Assembly (NCBI RefSeq): GCF_023910625.1
Contig: NZ_JAAVVW010000003.1
Span: 1,922,001-1,986,000, forward strand
Direction of reading: 5' to 3'
DNA from: Limnohabitans sp.
GTDB lineage: Bacteria; Pseudomonadota; Gammaproteobacteria; Burkholderiales; Burkholderiaceae_C
DNA length: 64,000 bases
Within the stretch, counting starts at the first letter, position 1; each line of letters opens with the position of its first letter. The notes under the pieces were generated by a model. That model saw nothing but the letters and a program-made list of their open reading frames with translations, searched no databases and had not been told where the DNA came from. A program made the translations under genes and the position numbers. Positions 43,546-53,241 of the stretch are shown here, in pieces.

Positions 43546-44652
43546 TCACATCCGGCCGTAGGCGAAGCCGACCTGGGGCGTGGTGCCCTCGATTTTTTCG
43601 ATGACCTGGAGCAAGGGCCCCAGTTCTCGGTAGCGATCGCAGGACTTGCGGATGTACTGAATGAAGCGCGGCGCATCGGCCAAATACTTGGGCTTACCGT
43701 CGCGCAGCGTCAGACGCGCAAAAATTCCGGCCACTTTCAGGTGGCGCTGCAGACCCATCCATTCGACAGCACGATAGAAAGCACCAAAATCGCTGTGCCA
43801 ATCTTCAAACTCCATCAGCCCCGCCTTGCGGGCCTTTTCCCAGTAACGGATGGTGATGTCGAGGACGAAGTCTTCTTCCCAGGTCAAAAACGCGTCACGC
43901 ATCAAGCTGGCGATGTCGTAGGTGATCGGGCCGTACACAGCGTCCTGAAAATCCAGCACACCGAGTTGTTGACTTTGCGAGCCGGTACCGTGAGGCATCA
44001 TCAGGTTGCGGGGCATGAAGTCGCGGTGCACATACACGCTGGGCGCGGCCAAATTGCGCTGAACAATCAGGGCAAAGGTCTTTTCCAGCGTCTCTTTGTC
44101 TTTAGCTTCCAATGGCACTTTTTTGTGCTGGCCCAGATACCAGTCTGGAAACAGGCCCAGCTCGCGGTTGAGCAAGGCAGCGTCATAAGGCGGCAAAACG
44201 CCGGGACGCGATGCCAGTTGCCATTGCACCAGCGTGTCGATCGCCTCCATGTACAAGCCGTGGCTGGCCTGAGGGCGGTCGGCGTCGATGACCGACATCA
44301 TGGTGGCGTTGCCCAAATCGGTCAGCAGCATGAATCCATGGGCCTCGTGCCAGTCCAGCACTTCAGGCGCATTCAAACCTGCACCCTTCATCAACGCCGC
44401 GATTCGGACAAAGGGCTCCGAGTTTTCTTTGTCTGGAGGGGCGTCCATGACGATACGGCTATCGCCTTGGATCGTGTCCACCCGCAAGTAACGGCGAAAG
44501 CTGGCATCGGCCGATGCAATGCGCAATGTTTCTGGCAAAAGACCCTGTCTTTCCGCCTGCTCGGCCAACCAAATGGCAAATGCCTTCTGGCGCTGCGGAT
44601 CGGCCCAAGTGACGTCAGAATCAGCGGAGGGGGTGTGTTGGGAGTGGCTCAT
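43546..44652 (-). CDS. amgK: AmgK-type N-acetylmuramate/N-acetylglucosamine kinase (aminoglycoside phosphotransferase fold)
   Basis: This 368-residue kinase has the catalytic-loop motif VHRDFMPRNLM and the metal motif LDFQDAVYGP, characteristic of the APH fold. The N-terminal DASFRRYLRV block matches AmgK. AmgK phosphorylates MurNAc/GlcNAc at C1 in the cell-wall recycling bypass, feeding MurU. It is divergent from lptD with about 65 bases between. ATG 44652 is chosen over 44664 on family length. The murU-like gene is about 10 kb away rather than adjacent. Confidence 0.92.
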   Translation of the reverse strand: MSHSQHTPSADSDVTWADPQRQKAFAIWLAEQAERQGLLPETLRIASADASFRRYLRVDTIQGDSRIVMDAPPDKENSEPFVRIAALMKGAGLNAPEVLDWHEAHGFMLLTDLGNATMMSVIDADRPQASHGLYMEAIDTLVQWQLASRPGVLPPYDAALLNRELGLFPDWYLGQHKKVPLEAKDKETLEKTFALIVQRNLAAPSVYVHRDFMPRNLMMPHGTGSQSQQLGVLDFQDAVYGPITYDIASLMRDAFLTWEEDFVLDITIRYWEKARKAGLMEFEDWHSDFGAFYRAVEWMGLQRHLKVAGIFARLTLRDGKPKYLADAPRFIQYIRKSCDRYRELGPLLQVIEKIEGTTPQVGFAYGRM

Positions 44653-44717
44653 GGATAATCCCATTTTACAAATTCAATGGCATGCCCTCTCGTTCATGAG
44701 ACCCGTCTTGTCACATC

Positions 44718-47126
44718 TTGTTTAACGCCGTGCAACCTTATCCCGTTTTGAGACCCCGATACAGCTTGAGCACCCTGTTGCTCAAGGGGGTGGCCTTGGG
44801 TGGATTGTTGCAGCTTCACACATTGGTGCAGGCGCAAGACAGTCCGGTTGTGCTGCGCAGCAGTCCCCTGCTGGAAGAACGCATTTCATTGCGGCAAAAC
44901 CAGGAGGGCGCTGTTTTTGTCTCAGGGCGTCGCCTGGTCATGCAACCCGACCTGAACACCGTTCTCGAAGGTGATGCCCGTTTGCGCAAACCGGGATTGA
45001 GCATGCGAGCCGATCGCCTGGTTTATGACCAAAGTCAAGACGTTCTGGAGGGATACGGTGCCATCCAACTCAACCGACCCGGCAGTCAGTTTCACGGAAC
45101 GACCTTGAATCTGAAAGTGGACAGTTTTCAAGGCGCCTTGGCAGAACCAAGGTTCGAGATTTTTGCCAACGGTGGCCATGGCCAAGCCTCACGACTTGAG
45201 TTCATCGACCCCTCGCGCGCCGTTGTGCACCAAGCGACTTACACCACGTGTCGTCGCACGCCCGGCCCAGACTGGCTGCCAGCATGGCTGCTCAAAGCGA
45301 CTCGCATGAACATTGACGACGAGGAATCGACCGTCAAAGCCGAGGGTGTCAAGGTTCGCTTTCAAAACCTGCCGGAGGTGCGTATTCCTACGGTCAGCTT
45401 TCCATTGACCGCAGACCGGCGTTCTGGATTTTTGCCGCCGATTGTAGGTGTAACCTCCCGCGACGGCTCTGAGATTGTCCAACCTTATTACTTTGACCTT
45501 GCGCCCAATCGCGATGCCACCGTGACGACCCATGTCATGAGCAAACGGGGGGTGGCAGTGGATACCGAATTTCGATATCTGGAAAGGGGCTACAGCGGTC
45601 AAGCGCGCTTGAACCTGATGCCCTCAGACACCTTGAGTGATCAGGCACGTTGGGGCTGGTCAAGCCAACACAGTGGCAGCATTCAAACTGGCATCGAGGG
45701 GATCGGTGCAATTGGCCTGGGCCTGAACCTGAACCGTGTGAGCGATGACAACTATTGGAGTGATTTTCGTCGCAGCGGTCTGGTGTTGACACAACGCTTG
45801 TTGCCATCGACCGGCGTTTTGAATTGGGGCCGTGGTGGCTTCAACATGAGCGCCCGTGTCCTGCGTTTTCAACCCCTGCAGGACATCAGGTCCACCATCA
45901 TTCCGCCATATAACCTGACCCCCCAAATTGGAATGACTTACGCCAAATGGCAAGCAGACGGTTTTGACTGGTCCGTACAAGCTGACACCACGCGTTTTGA
46001 AGCGGACTTCAGCAGAATTCCCAATTTTATGGGGCGAAATGGTGAACGCAGCTATGTTCAGACTCAGCTCAGTCGTCCTTGGATTCGTCCATGGGGATTT
46101 TTCACACCCAAGGTTCAGTTGCACGCCACGCGTTACCAGCTGGACCAGCCCATGGACAACGGATCTGTTGTTGCAAACCGCGTATTGCCCACGTTTTCTC
46201 TCGACTCAGGACTTGTTGTTGAACGTGACGCCAGCTGGTTCGGTCGCTCTGTCGCACAAACTTTGGAGCCACGCGCCTTTTATGCCAAAACGCCTTTCAA
46301 AGACCAGAGCATGCTGCCCGTTTACGACAGCGGCTTGACCGATTTCAATCTCTCCACCATTTACAGTGAAAAGACCTTTGTTGGCAACGACCGTTTGATC
46401 GACAATGATGCCTTGACTCTTGGTGTGTCCTCGCGCTTTTTTGATGCTGTCAACGGCGCAGAGTTGTTGCGCTTAGGTCTGGCGCAGCGCATCCGCTTTT
46501 CTGATCAGCGCGTGTTATTGAACAGCAGTCAATTGCCCGCCACCACAGGCCTGAGCGATTTGCTGGTTGGCGCTGGAGTTCGTTGGGATAATCGCTGGGC
46601 TTTGGACAACACGGTTCAGATCAACAACCAAACCAATGACATCAGCCGCAATACCCTGCAACTGCGCTATTACCCAAGCCCTTACCGCGTTTTGAATGCC
46701 GCCTATCGTTTGAACCGCGGCCTCAGTGAGCAGTTGGACATTGGGTGGCAATGGCCCTTGAGTGATCTGGTTCGGCGCCGGAACACCGCTTCAGAGTCAG
46801 CCTGGACTCGCACAGCCGGGCAAGGGTTGGGGCCTGACCGCTGGTTCACGGTAGGACGCATGAATATCAGTCTGACCGAAGGACGCATGGTGGAAAGCCT
46901 GATGGGCCTAGAGTACGACGCGGGTTGCTGGATTGGACGAATCGTTTTCGAGAGCAACCAACACACCATCGCCACAACCAACACTCGTTTGTTTTTTCAA
47001 TTGGAATTGATTGGCTTGGGCCGTGTCGGCCCCAGCCCGCTGGCAGTACTTCGAAACAATATTCCTCGTTATCAAAAGCTTCGTGACAACCCACTGCAAC
47101 CAAGTCGTTTTCAGAACTATGAATAA
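44718..47126 (+). CDS. lptD: LPS-assembly protein LptD
   Basis: This 802-residue outer-membrane protein inserts lipopolysaccharide into the outer leaflet with LptE. A signal peptide ends near VQAQD (residue 40), followed by the periplasmic OstA/beta-jellyroll domain (about 55-190) and a large C-terminal beta-barrel. Only two cysteines occur after the signal, C178 and C737, which match the E. coli C173-C725 pair. The start is TTG 44718 or GTG 44730; no ATG gives the signal peptide. surA overlaps its last eight bases. Confidence 0.96.
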   Translation: MFNAVQPYPVLRPRYSLSTLLLKGVALGGLLQLHTLVQAQDSPVVLRSSPLLEERISLRQNQEGAVFVSGRRLVMQPDLNTVLEGDARLRKPGLSMRADRLVYDQSQDVLEGYGAIQLNRPGSQFHGTTLNLKVDSFQGALAEPRFEIFANGGHGQASRLEFIDPSRAVVHQATYTTCRRTPGPDWLPAWLLKATRMNIDDEESTVKAEGVKVRFQNLPEVRIPTVSFPLTADRRSGFLPPIVGVTSRDGSEIVQPYYFDLAPNRDATVTTHVMSKRGVAVDTEFRYLERGYSGQARLNLMPSDTLSDQARWGWSSQHSGSIQTGIEGIGAIGLGLNLNRVSDDNYWSDFRRSGLVLTQRLLPSTGVLNWGRGGFNMSARVLRFQPLQDIRSTIIPPYNLTPQIGMTYAKWQADGFDWSVQADTTRFEADFSRIPNFMGRNGERSYVQTQLSRPWIRPWGFFTPKVQLHATRYQLDQPMDNGSVVANRVLPTFSLDSGLVVERDASWFGRSVAQTLEPRAFYAKTPFKDQSMLPVYDSGLTDFNLSTIYSEKTFVGNDRLIDNDALTLGVSSRFFDAVNGAELLRLGLAQRIRFSDQRVLLNSSQLPATTGLSDLLVGAGVRWDNRWALDNTVQINNQTNDISRNTLQLRYYPSPYRVLNAAYRLNRGLSEQLDIGWQWPLSDLVRRRNTASESAWTRTAGQGLGPDRWFTVGRMNISLTEGRMVESLMGLEYDAGCWIGRIVFESNQHTIATTNTRLFFQLELIGLGRVGPSPLAVLRNNIPRYQKLRDNPLQPSRFQNYE

Positions 47127-48459
47127 TTTTTTTATGTCTTGCATTTCCTGGATGAAGTGGGCATCTTTGTTTGGTGCAGCTCTTTTGCTGCCACAAATGG
47201 TGTCTGCCCAGTCAAGCGTGACCTCGATTCGATCTGCAGACTTTGTGGTTGCAGTCGTCAACTCTGAACCCATTACCAATCAAGAAGTTCAGCGTTTGAG
47301 TCTGCGTTTGTTGCGCGATTCACGAGTACAAGGTCTCAGTACAGACAGTTCCGAAACCAATCGTCTTGCGCTAGACCAACTCATTATTGAAAAAATTCAA
47401 GTTCAACAAGCCGTCGCTCTGGGCATTACGGTTGACGAAGCAGCCATCCAGCAAGCCGAAGCAAGTGTGGCCAGCAACAATCAACTCAGTCTGGATGAAT
47501 TTCAGTCTCGTCTTCTACAAGATGGTACTTCTGCTGAGGGTTTCAGAGCCCAATTGCGCAATCAGTTGCTCATGACCCGTCTCCGAGAGCGAGAAGTCGA
47601 GACGCGAATTCGCATTTCTGAAGCTCAGATCAATCAGTTCCTGAATGAGGAACTTCAACGCCAATCGACTCGCCTCCCGTCCGAGATCAACTTGGGCATG
47701 ATTTTGATTGCCGTGCCTGAAGATGCCACCCCTGAACAAGTGACGCGTTTGTCTGAACGTGCAAGCTCTGTGGTTACCAAGGCTCGCCAGGGTGCTGATT
47801 TCGCTGCCTTGGTGAGCGAATTTTCTGACGCTCCTGATCGTAGCGCCAACTCTGGTGCCATGGGCCTGCGCCCTCCCAACCGCTATCCTGATATTTTTGT
47901 TCAAGCTGTGAGCCAGCTTCCAGTTGGCGGTATTTCCGACGTCGTTCGAACTGGCGCTGGCTTTCATGTGCTCAAGGTTTTGCAACGCCAATCCGCTTCC
48001 AGTACCTTGATGACCAACCAAACCCGTGCGCGCCATGTTCTCTTGCGCCCCAGTCCCCAGTTATCACAGGCGCAAGCCATCGCCCAGCTGTCTGCCATTC
48101 GCCGCGACATTCTGAGCGGTCGTGCTGACTTCGCTGATGTGGCCAAGCGCATTTCTCAAGACGGCAGCGCGCCTCAAGGCGGCGATCTTGGCTGGGCCAG
48201 CCCAGGCATGTTTGTTCCAGAATTTGAGCAAGCCATGAACCAGTTGCTTCCCGGTCAATTGGCCGCCCCTCTGATTTCCCGTTTTGGTGTCCATTTGATT
48301 GAAGTGACCGATCGACGCGAAGTCGCCATGTCAGAAGCTGAACAACGTAATTTTGCTCGCAATGTGTTGCGTGATAGCAAGTTAGAAGAGGCTTATGCCG
48401 CATGGGTTCAGGACATCAGAGGACTAGCTTTTGTCGAGATGCGAGAGCCTCCCCAGTGA
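47119..48459 (+). CDS. surA: Periplasmic chaperone / peptidyl-prolyl isomerase SurA
   Basis: This is 446 residues. A signal peptide ends near MVSAQS, then comes the SurA N-terminal chaperone domain ([16 protein letters not shown]), a first parvulin domain (about 200-300) and a second ([11 protein letters not shown] to [12 protein letters not shown]). SurA carries outer-membrane proteins, including LptD, across the periplasm, so co-transcription with lptD is functional. The ATG at 47119 lies inside the end of lptD; ATGs at 47134 and 47152 are alternatives. Confidence 0.96.
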   Translation: MNNFFMSCISWMKWASLFGAALLLPQMVSAQSSVTSIRSADFVVAVVNSEPITNQEVQRLSLRLLRDSRVQGLSTDSSETNRLALDQLIIEKIQVQQAVALGITVDEAAIQQAEASVASNNQLSLDEFQSRLLQDGTSAEGFRAQLRNQLLMTRLREREVETRIRISEAQINQFLNEELQRQSTRLPSEINLGMILIAVPEDATPEQVTRLSERASSVVTKARQGADFAALVSEFSDAPDRSANSGAMGLRPPNRYPDIFVQAVSQLPVGGISDVVRTGAGFHVLKVLQRQSASSTLMTNQTRARHVLLRPSPQLSQAQAIAQLSAIRRDILSGRADFADVAKRISQDGSAPQGGDLGWASPGMFVPEFEQAMNQLLPGQLAAPLISRFGVHLIEVTDRREVAMSEAEQRNFARNVLRDSKLEEAYAAWVQDIRGLAFVEMREPPQ

Positions 48460-49265
48460 AGCACTCAGCGCGAAAACGATTCGGTCAACATTTTTTGACC
48501 GATGACTCCATCATTGATGCCATTGTCAGATCCATTGATCCGGTTGCGGGTCAAAGCATGGTTGAAATCGGTCCTGGCCTTGCTGCCTTGACCCAACCCT
48601 TGGTGGAACGTTTGGGCCATCTCACCGTGATTGAGATTGATCGCGATTTGGCTGTTCGTCTGCGTGAACACCCTCATTTGAGCGTGGTGGAGTCCGATGT
48701 GCTGAAAGTCGACTTCAGCGATCTGTCCTGCCGACAAGCTTTAGGCTTGTCATTCTCTTCGGATCCATCCGAATCCAAGTCTTGTAAAAAACTCCGGGTT
48801 GTCGGCAATCTTCCTTACAACATTTCCACACCCATTCTGTTTCATTTGCTCGATCATGTGGACGTTATCCTCGATCAGCACTTCATGTTACAAAAGGAAG
48901 TCATCGACCGGATGGTCGCACAACCATGCACTTCTGACTACAGTCGCCTGTCTGTCATGCTCCAGTGGCGCTATGACATGAGCAATCTCTTGTTTGTTCC
49001 GCCTTCCAGCTTTGACCCTCCCCCGCGTGTCGACAGCGCAGTGGTTCGTATGGTCCCTTTAGCAAACCCTCCCCAATTGGACATCAAACTAATGGCAAAA
49101 CTGGTTCAAGTGGCTTTTAGTCAGCGACGAAAAATCCTGCGCAATAGTCTGGGAAGCTGGCTGGATGATCAAGGTTTCCAAGGAGCATTTGATCTCCAAC
49201 GCCGTGCAGAAGAAGTTCCCGTGAGCGAATATGTGCACCTCGTTCAATCCTTGTCCAAGGATTGA
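48456..49265 (+). CDS. rsmA: 16S rRNA (adenine(1518)-N(6)/adenine(1519)-N(6))-dimethyltransferase RsmA
   Basis: This 269-residue KsgA-family enzyme dimethylates two adjacent adenines in helix 45 of 16S rRNA. The N-terminal [17 protein letters not shown], the SAM motif [11 protein letters not shown] and the catalytic motif NLPYNIS are intact. The start is GTG 48456, which overlaps the surA stop as GTGA and gives the normal N-terminus. In many relatives pdxA lies between surA and rsmA; it is absent here. Twenty bases downstream is a group II intron remnant. Confidence 0.97.
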   Translation: MKHSARKRFGQHFLTDDSIIDAIVRSIDPVAGQSMVEIGPGLAALTQPLVERLGHLTVIEIDRDLAVRLREHPHLSVVESDVLKVDFSDLSCRQALGLSFSSDPSESKSCKKLRVVGNLPYNISTPILFHLLDHVDVILDQHFMLQKEVIDRMVAQPCTSDYSRLSVMLQWRYDMSNLLFVPPSSFDPPPRVDSAVVRMVPLANPPQLDIKLMAKLVQVAFSQRRKILRNSLGSWLDDQGFQGAFDLQRRAEEVPVSEYVHLVQSLSKD

Positions 49266-49284
49266 TCTGCATGCACCGTCTGGA

Positions 49285-49645
49285 ATCGCATAGGGGGCCT
49301 GCCTGGTGGGAGGCATCCTGCCACACCACCCGGCATGCGGCTCCGCACCGGGCGGTTCGAGATCTTGAGGTCAGGACAAGCTTGGCATCCGTGGCCGATC
49401 AACGTACGCAATGGTCAGCACCGTTTTGAGCAGTCGGTCACTGTTACGTCACCACCGATGGCTGTTGTCCGCCACCTGCAGTGCTACACCTTCCGATCCC
49501 CCAAACACCTTCAATTCCCTACAGATCGTCCAGGTTCGCCTCTACTGCCTGAGCGGGATCGCCCTTAAGCGATGACGCAGCCACTCAAACAGCCCTCGCC
49601 AAACTTTGGGCGTTTGCGCCATCACAAAGTACGCCTTCTTTGCAA
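49285..49645 (-). mobile_element. Decayed 3' end of a group II intron (maturase C-terminus plus domains V-VI)
   Basis: On the minus strand, 49643-49371 reads in one frame as the C-terminus of a group II intron reverse transcriptase/maturase (FEWLRHRLRAI, REL, ALQVADNSHRW, RNSDRLLKTVLTIAYVDR, PSLS). It is broken by TAG at 49542-49544 and TGA at 49449-49451, each where the family usually has Trp. Just after its natural stop (49371-49373) lies a domain V-like hairpin (49325-49358) and a domain VI-like 3' end near 49285 (CCCTATGCGATT). The reverse-transcriptase part and intron 5' half are missing. It lies between rsmA and the tRNA-fMet terminator. Confidence 0.85.
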
Positions 49646-49790
49646 TTCTTGTTCATCAGCTCGCTGTTTCGCTTCACGCAACCTCCCCACACTCGGTCAC
49701 CCTTATACAGTGGCGCTTCGCTTCGATCGCTGTGATCAACTTACGGGAGGAGTTGCACAGCCAAGAGTGCGCCCGCTCCGGGCGCACCAC

Positions 49791-49818
49791 AAAAAAAGCC
49801 CTCAAATGAGGGCTTTCA
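49791..49818 (-). terminator. Intrinsic terminator after tRNA-fMet (end of the spc/alpha ribosomal operon)
   Basis: Perfect arms AAAGCCCTCA/TGAGGGCTTT are followed on the minus strand by a run of seven or more T. It lies 25 bases past the 3' end of the initiator tRNA and closes the rplN-to-tRNA gene series. Confidence 0.92.
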
Positions 49819-49843
49819 TCAATCAGCAAATGCTGAACTTTTT

Positions 49844-49920
<77 letters not shown>

Positions 49921-49938
49921 ACATGAAATAATTATACC

Positions 49939-50325
49939 TTACTCAGCGGCTTGCTCGTCTGAAGAATCAGCACGATCGACCAATTCAACCAAGGCCATGG
50001 GCGCGTTGTCGCCCACGCGGTAGCCCATTTTCAGGATGCGCGTGTAGCCACCAGGACGTTTAGCAAAACGTGGTCCCAGATCGGCAAACAATTTGACGAC
50101 GCTGTCTCGGTCACGCAGGCGGTTAAAAGCCAGGCGCTTGTTGGACAAGTTGTCTTCTTTTGCCAAAGTGATCATCGGCTCAATGACGCGACGCAGTTCT
50201 TTGGCTTTGGGGAGTGTGGTCTTGATGGCTTCGTGTTCAATCAACGAGTTCATCATGTTGCGCAACATGGCGAGGCGGTGCTCGCTGGTGCGGTTCAATT
50301 TGCGGAGTCCGTGTCCGTGACGCAT
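49939..50325 (-). CDS. rplQ: 50S ribosomal protein L17
   Basis: This 128-residue L17 begins with the conserved [17 protein letters not shown]. It is the last protein gene of the alpha operon, after rpoA (82-base gap). The C-terminal tail ([12 protein letters not shown]) is acidic and slightly extended, as in other Burkholderiales. Confidence 0.99.
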   Translation of the reverse strand: MRHGHGLRKLNRTSEHRLAMLRNMMNSLIEHEAIKTTLPKAKELRRVIEPMITLAKEDNLSNKRLAFNRLRDRDSVVKLFADLGPRFAKRPGGYTRILKMGYRVGDNAPMALVELVDRADSSDEQAAE

Positions 50326-50407
50326 GGTGCTTACCTTTCTTTATTAAACAGGCAGCCGTATCAGGTACTGCCCGTGCACAAGCCGGTTTTTATCCGGCAA
50401 TTTCAAA

Positions 50408-51400
50408 TCATCGCTTTTCAGGACCTCCAGGTGGCCAGGCTTCGAGCTTCATACCCAAAGTGAGACCACGGGATGCCAGAACTTCTTTGATTTCGTTGAG
50501 TGATTTGCGGCCCAGGTTAGGGGTCTTGAGCAACTCATTCTCGGTACGCTGGATCAGGTCACCGATGTAATAAATATTCTCTGCTTTGAGGCAATTAGCC
50601 GAACGTACCGTCAGCTCGAGTTCGTCAACCGGGCGAAGCAAAATGGGGTCGAAACTGCCAGCACCACCACGCACCGCAGGAGCATCAAAGGCCGACAATT
50701 CATTGCCTTCCAATTGAGCGAAGACCGCCAATTGCTCGACCAGAATTTTGGACGATGCACGCACAGCATCTTCTGCTGAAATCGCGCCATTGGTCTCAAT
50801 TTCAATGACCAACTTATCGAGATCCGTGCGCTGCTCAACTCGAGCACTCTCTACCGTGTAGCTGACACGTTTGACCGGAGAGAATGAAGCATCCAACACA
50901 ATACGACCCAGTGCCTTGGTGGGCTCGTCGGCATAACGGCGCATATTTCCGGGCACATAACCACGGCCTTTTTCGACCTTGATTTGCATGTCCAGTTTGC
51001 CGCCTTGCGACAAGTTGGCAATGACGTGTTCTGGATTGATGATTTCCACATCATGCGGTGTTTGGATGTCAGCGGCAGTGACCGCACCTTCGCCATCCTT
51101 GCGCAAGCTGAGCGTGACTTCATCCCGGTTGTGCAACTTGAAGACTACGCCTTTGAGGTTGAGCACAATGTTGACAACATCTTGCTGTACACCATCAATG
51201 GAAGAGTACTCGTGCACCACTCCGGCAATGGTCACTTCAGTGGCCGAGTAGCCAACCATGGAAGACAACAAAACGCGACGAAGGGCATTACCAAGAGTAT
51301 GGCCATATCCGCGCTCGAACGGTTCCAGCGTGACCTTGGCTCGGTTCAATGCCAATTGCTCAACCTGGATTGCTTTGGGTTTCAATAAATTTGTTTGCAT
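50408..51400 (-). CDS. rpoA: DNA-directed RNA polymerase subunit alpha
   Basis: This 330-residue alpha subunit has an N-terminal dimerisation domain (residues 1 to about 230, with [23 protein letters not shown]). A linker leads to the C-terminal domain that binds UP elements and activators ([45 protein letters not shown]). It lies between rpsD and rplQ, the standard alpha operon position. Confidence 0.99.
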   Translation of the reverse strand: MQTNLLKPKAIQVEQLALNRAKVTLEPFERGYGHTLGNALRRVLLSSMVGYSATEVTIAGVVHEYSSIDGVQQDVVNIVLNLKGVVFKLHNRDEVTLSLRKDGEGAVTAADIQTPHDVEIINPEHVIANLSQGGKLDMQIKVEKGRGYVPGNMRRYADEPTKALGRIVLDASFSPVKRVSYTVESARVEQRTDLDKLVIEIETNGAISAEDAVRASSKILVEQLAVFAQLEGNELSAFDAPAVRGGAGSFDPILLRPVDELELTVRSANCLKAENIYYIGDLIQRTENELLKTPNLGRKSLNEIKEVLASRGLTLGMKLEAWPPGGPEKR

Positions 51401-51498
51401 GCAGACTTCCTCTCAATACCCCCGGTTCGTTACACCGGTAAGGCTGATGAAGCACCCGCTGCACCATGATGCGCAACGGGAACAATCAAAACAGCGAA

Positions 51499-52122
51499 TT
51501 AACGTGAATACAGCTCGACGATCAAAGATTCGTTGATGTCAGCACCAAATTCGTCACGGTCAGGAACCTTTTTGAAGGTTCCTTCTGCCTTATCGGCATT
51601 GACTTCAACCCAAGCTGGCATGCCGACTTGGGCTGCCAATTGGAGGGCTTCGATCACGCGATTTTGCTTCTTGGATTTTTCGCGGACAGCAATCACGTCA
51701 CCGGCTTTGACCAGGTAAGACGGAATGTTCACCGACTGACCGTTGACCATGATGGCTTTATGAGAAACCATTTGACGAGCTTCAGCACGTGTGGAACCAA
51801 AGCCCATGCGGTACACCACATTGTCCAAACGGCACTCGAGCAGAGCCAACAGGTTGGAGCCTGTATTGCCTTTGCGGCGGTCTGCTTCTGCAAAGTATCG
51901 GCGGAACTGCTTTTCCAAAACACCATACATGCGTTTAACTTTTTGCTTTTCACGCAATTGAAGTCCGTAGTCCGACGTGCGTTGGCCTGAAGTGCGTCCG
52001 TGCTGTCCTGGTTTGGAGTCAAATTTAGATTTGTCTGCAATAGAACGTCGAGCGCTCTTGAGGAACAAGTCTGTTCCTTCACGGCGGGAGAGTTTGGCCT
52101 TGGGGCCGAGGTAGCGTGCCAC
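51499..52122 (-). CDS. rpsD: 30S ribosomal protein S4
   Basis: This 207-residue S4 is the 16S rRNA primary binder and usual autoregulator of the alpha operon. The start is GTG at 52122, giving the conserved (M)[15 protein letters not shown]; upstream codons lie in the rpsK-rpsD spacer and have no similarity. The S4 RNA-binding domain ([26 protein letters not shown]) is intact. It is the four-cysteine-free type of S4. Confidence 0.98.
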   Translation of the reverse strand: MARYLGPKAKLSRREGTDLFLKSARRSIADKSKFDSKPGQHGRTSGQRTSDYGLQLREKQKVKRMYGVLEKQFRRYFAEADRRKGNTGSNLLALLECRLDNVVYRMGFGSTRAEARQMVSHKAIMVNGQSVNIPSYLVKAGDVIAVREKSKKQNRVIEALQLAAQVGMPAWVEVNADKAEGTFKKVPDRDEFGADINESLIVELYSR

Positions 52123-52208
52123 GTGATTTTCCTTTTGACTACTTCCGCATTTATAAAACGCGGGAGCCAGGCTATGCAAGCATTGCCTGGCGGTGGGCTT
52201 GGTTTGAT

Positions 52209-52613
52209 TTAGATACGGCGACGTTTTTGAGGACGGCAACCGTTGTGAGGGACAGGTGTCACATCGGCAATGGAAGTGATACGGATACCCAATGCGCCCA
52301 AAGCACGTACGGACGACTCGCGTCCTGGGCCTGGACCCTTGATTTCGACATCAAGGTTTTTGATGCCCTGCTCTTGGGCGGCACGCCCTGCCACTTCAGA
52401 TGCCACCTGAGCTGCAAAGGGCGTCGACTTGCGTGAACCCTTGAAGCCCTGGCCACCAGAAGATGCCCATGACAAGGCGTTGCCTTGACGGTCGGTGATC
52501 GTGATGATGGTGTTGTTGAACGAAGCGTGAACGTGTGCGATACCGTCTGCAATGTTCTTGCGGACTTTTTTGCGAACACGTTGTGCGGCGCTGTTGGATT
52601 GTGCTTTTGCCAT
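52209..52613 (-). CDS. rpsK: 30S ribosomal protein S11
   Basis: This is 134 residues. The conserved core [17 protein letters not shown] and the C-terminal [18 protein letters not shown] are present. It is between rpsM (19-base gap) and rpsD. Confidence 0.99.
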   Translation of the reverse strand: MAKAQSNSAAQRVRKKVRKNIADGIAHVHASFNNTIITITDRQGNALSWASSGGQGFKGSRKSTPFAAQVASEVAGRAAQEQGIKNLDVEIKGPGPGRESSVRALGALGIRITSIADVTPVPHNGCRPQKRRRI

Positions 52614-52632
52614 GGTGGTCTCTCAATTCTGC

Positions 52633-52998
52633 TTATTTTTTCAGCGCCGCAGCACCCTTGCGCGGACCCTTGCGAGTACGTGCGTTGGTCCGTGTACGCT
52701 GACCGCGCATGGGCAAACCGCGACGGTGGCGGAAACCACGGTAGCAACCAATGTCCATCAAACGCTTGATGTTCATGGTGGTTTCGCGACGCAAGTCACC
52801 TTCAATGGTGAACACTGCGATCTGGTCGCGAATTTTTTCCAAGTCTGCGTCGGTCAGGTCCTTGATCTTCTTCGAATAAGCGATGCCGGAGGCCTCGCAA
52901 ATTTGTCGAGCGCGGGTGCGACCAATACCAAAAATGGCGGTCAAGCCAATTTCAGCATGTTTGTGCGGCGGAATGTTGATGCCAGCGATACGTGCCAT
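52633..52998 (-). CDS. rpsM: 30S ribosomal protein S13
   Basis: This is 121 residues. The N-terminal [26 protein letters not shown] and the basic tail with [19 protein letters not shown] are the family signatures. It follows rpmJ by 24 bases. Confidence 0.99.
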   Translation of the reverse strand: MARIAGINIPPHKHAEIGLTAIFGIGRTRARQICEASGIAYSKKIKDLTDADLEKIRDQIAVFTIEGDLRRETTMNIKRLMDIGCYRGFRHRRGLPMRGQRTRTNARTRKGPRKGAAALKK

Positions 52999-53022
52999 TT
53001 TCGTCCTCTAAAACTTGTTTAA

Positions 53023-53136
53023 TCAGCCTTGACGCTGCTTGTGACGTGGATCGGTGCAGATCACACGAACAACGCCTTTGCGGCGAATGACCTTGCAGTT
53101 ACGGCAAATTTTTTTTACCGAAGCAGAAACTCTCAT
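53023..53136 (-). CDS. rpmJ: 50S ribosomal protein L36
   Basis: This 37-residue zinc-ribbon protein has C11, C14, C27 and H32 as the zinc ligands (C-type L36). ATG 53136 has AGGAGA seven bases upstream. It lies between secY and rpsM, the normal place. No infA is found in the 105-base gap between secY and rpmJ, where some Burkholderiales carry it. Confidence 0.97.
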   Translation of the reverse strand: MRVSASVKKICRNCKVIRRKGVVRVICTDPRHKQRQG

Positions 53137-53241
53137 GGTTCTCTCCTAAAACTCTTCAACACCCAGTCTCTTCAGATCGGGTTAAAACTGGGGCCTTGTG
53201 CTTGCACAACACAGGGAACTTGGCGATTGGGACTCATCTCA

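Noticed and set aside
49266..49843. Small plus-strand frames between rsmA and tRNA-fMet as new genes
   Set aside because: They are the complement of the group II intron remnant and the terminator.
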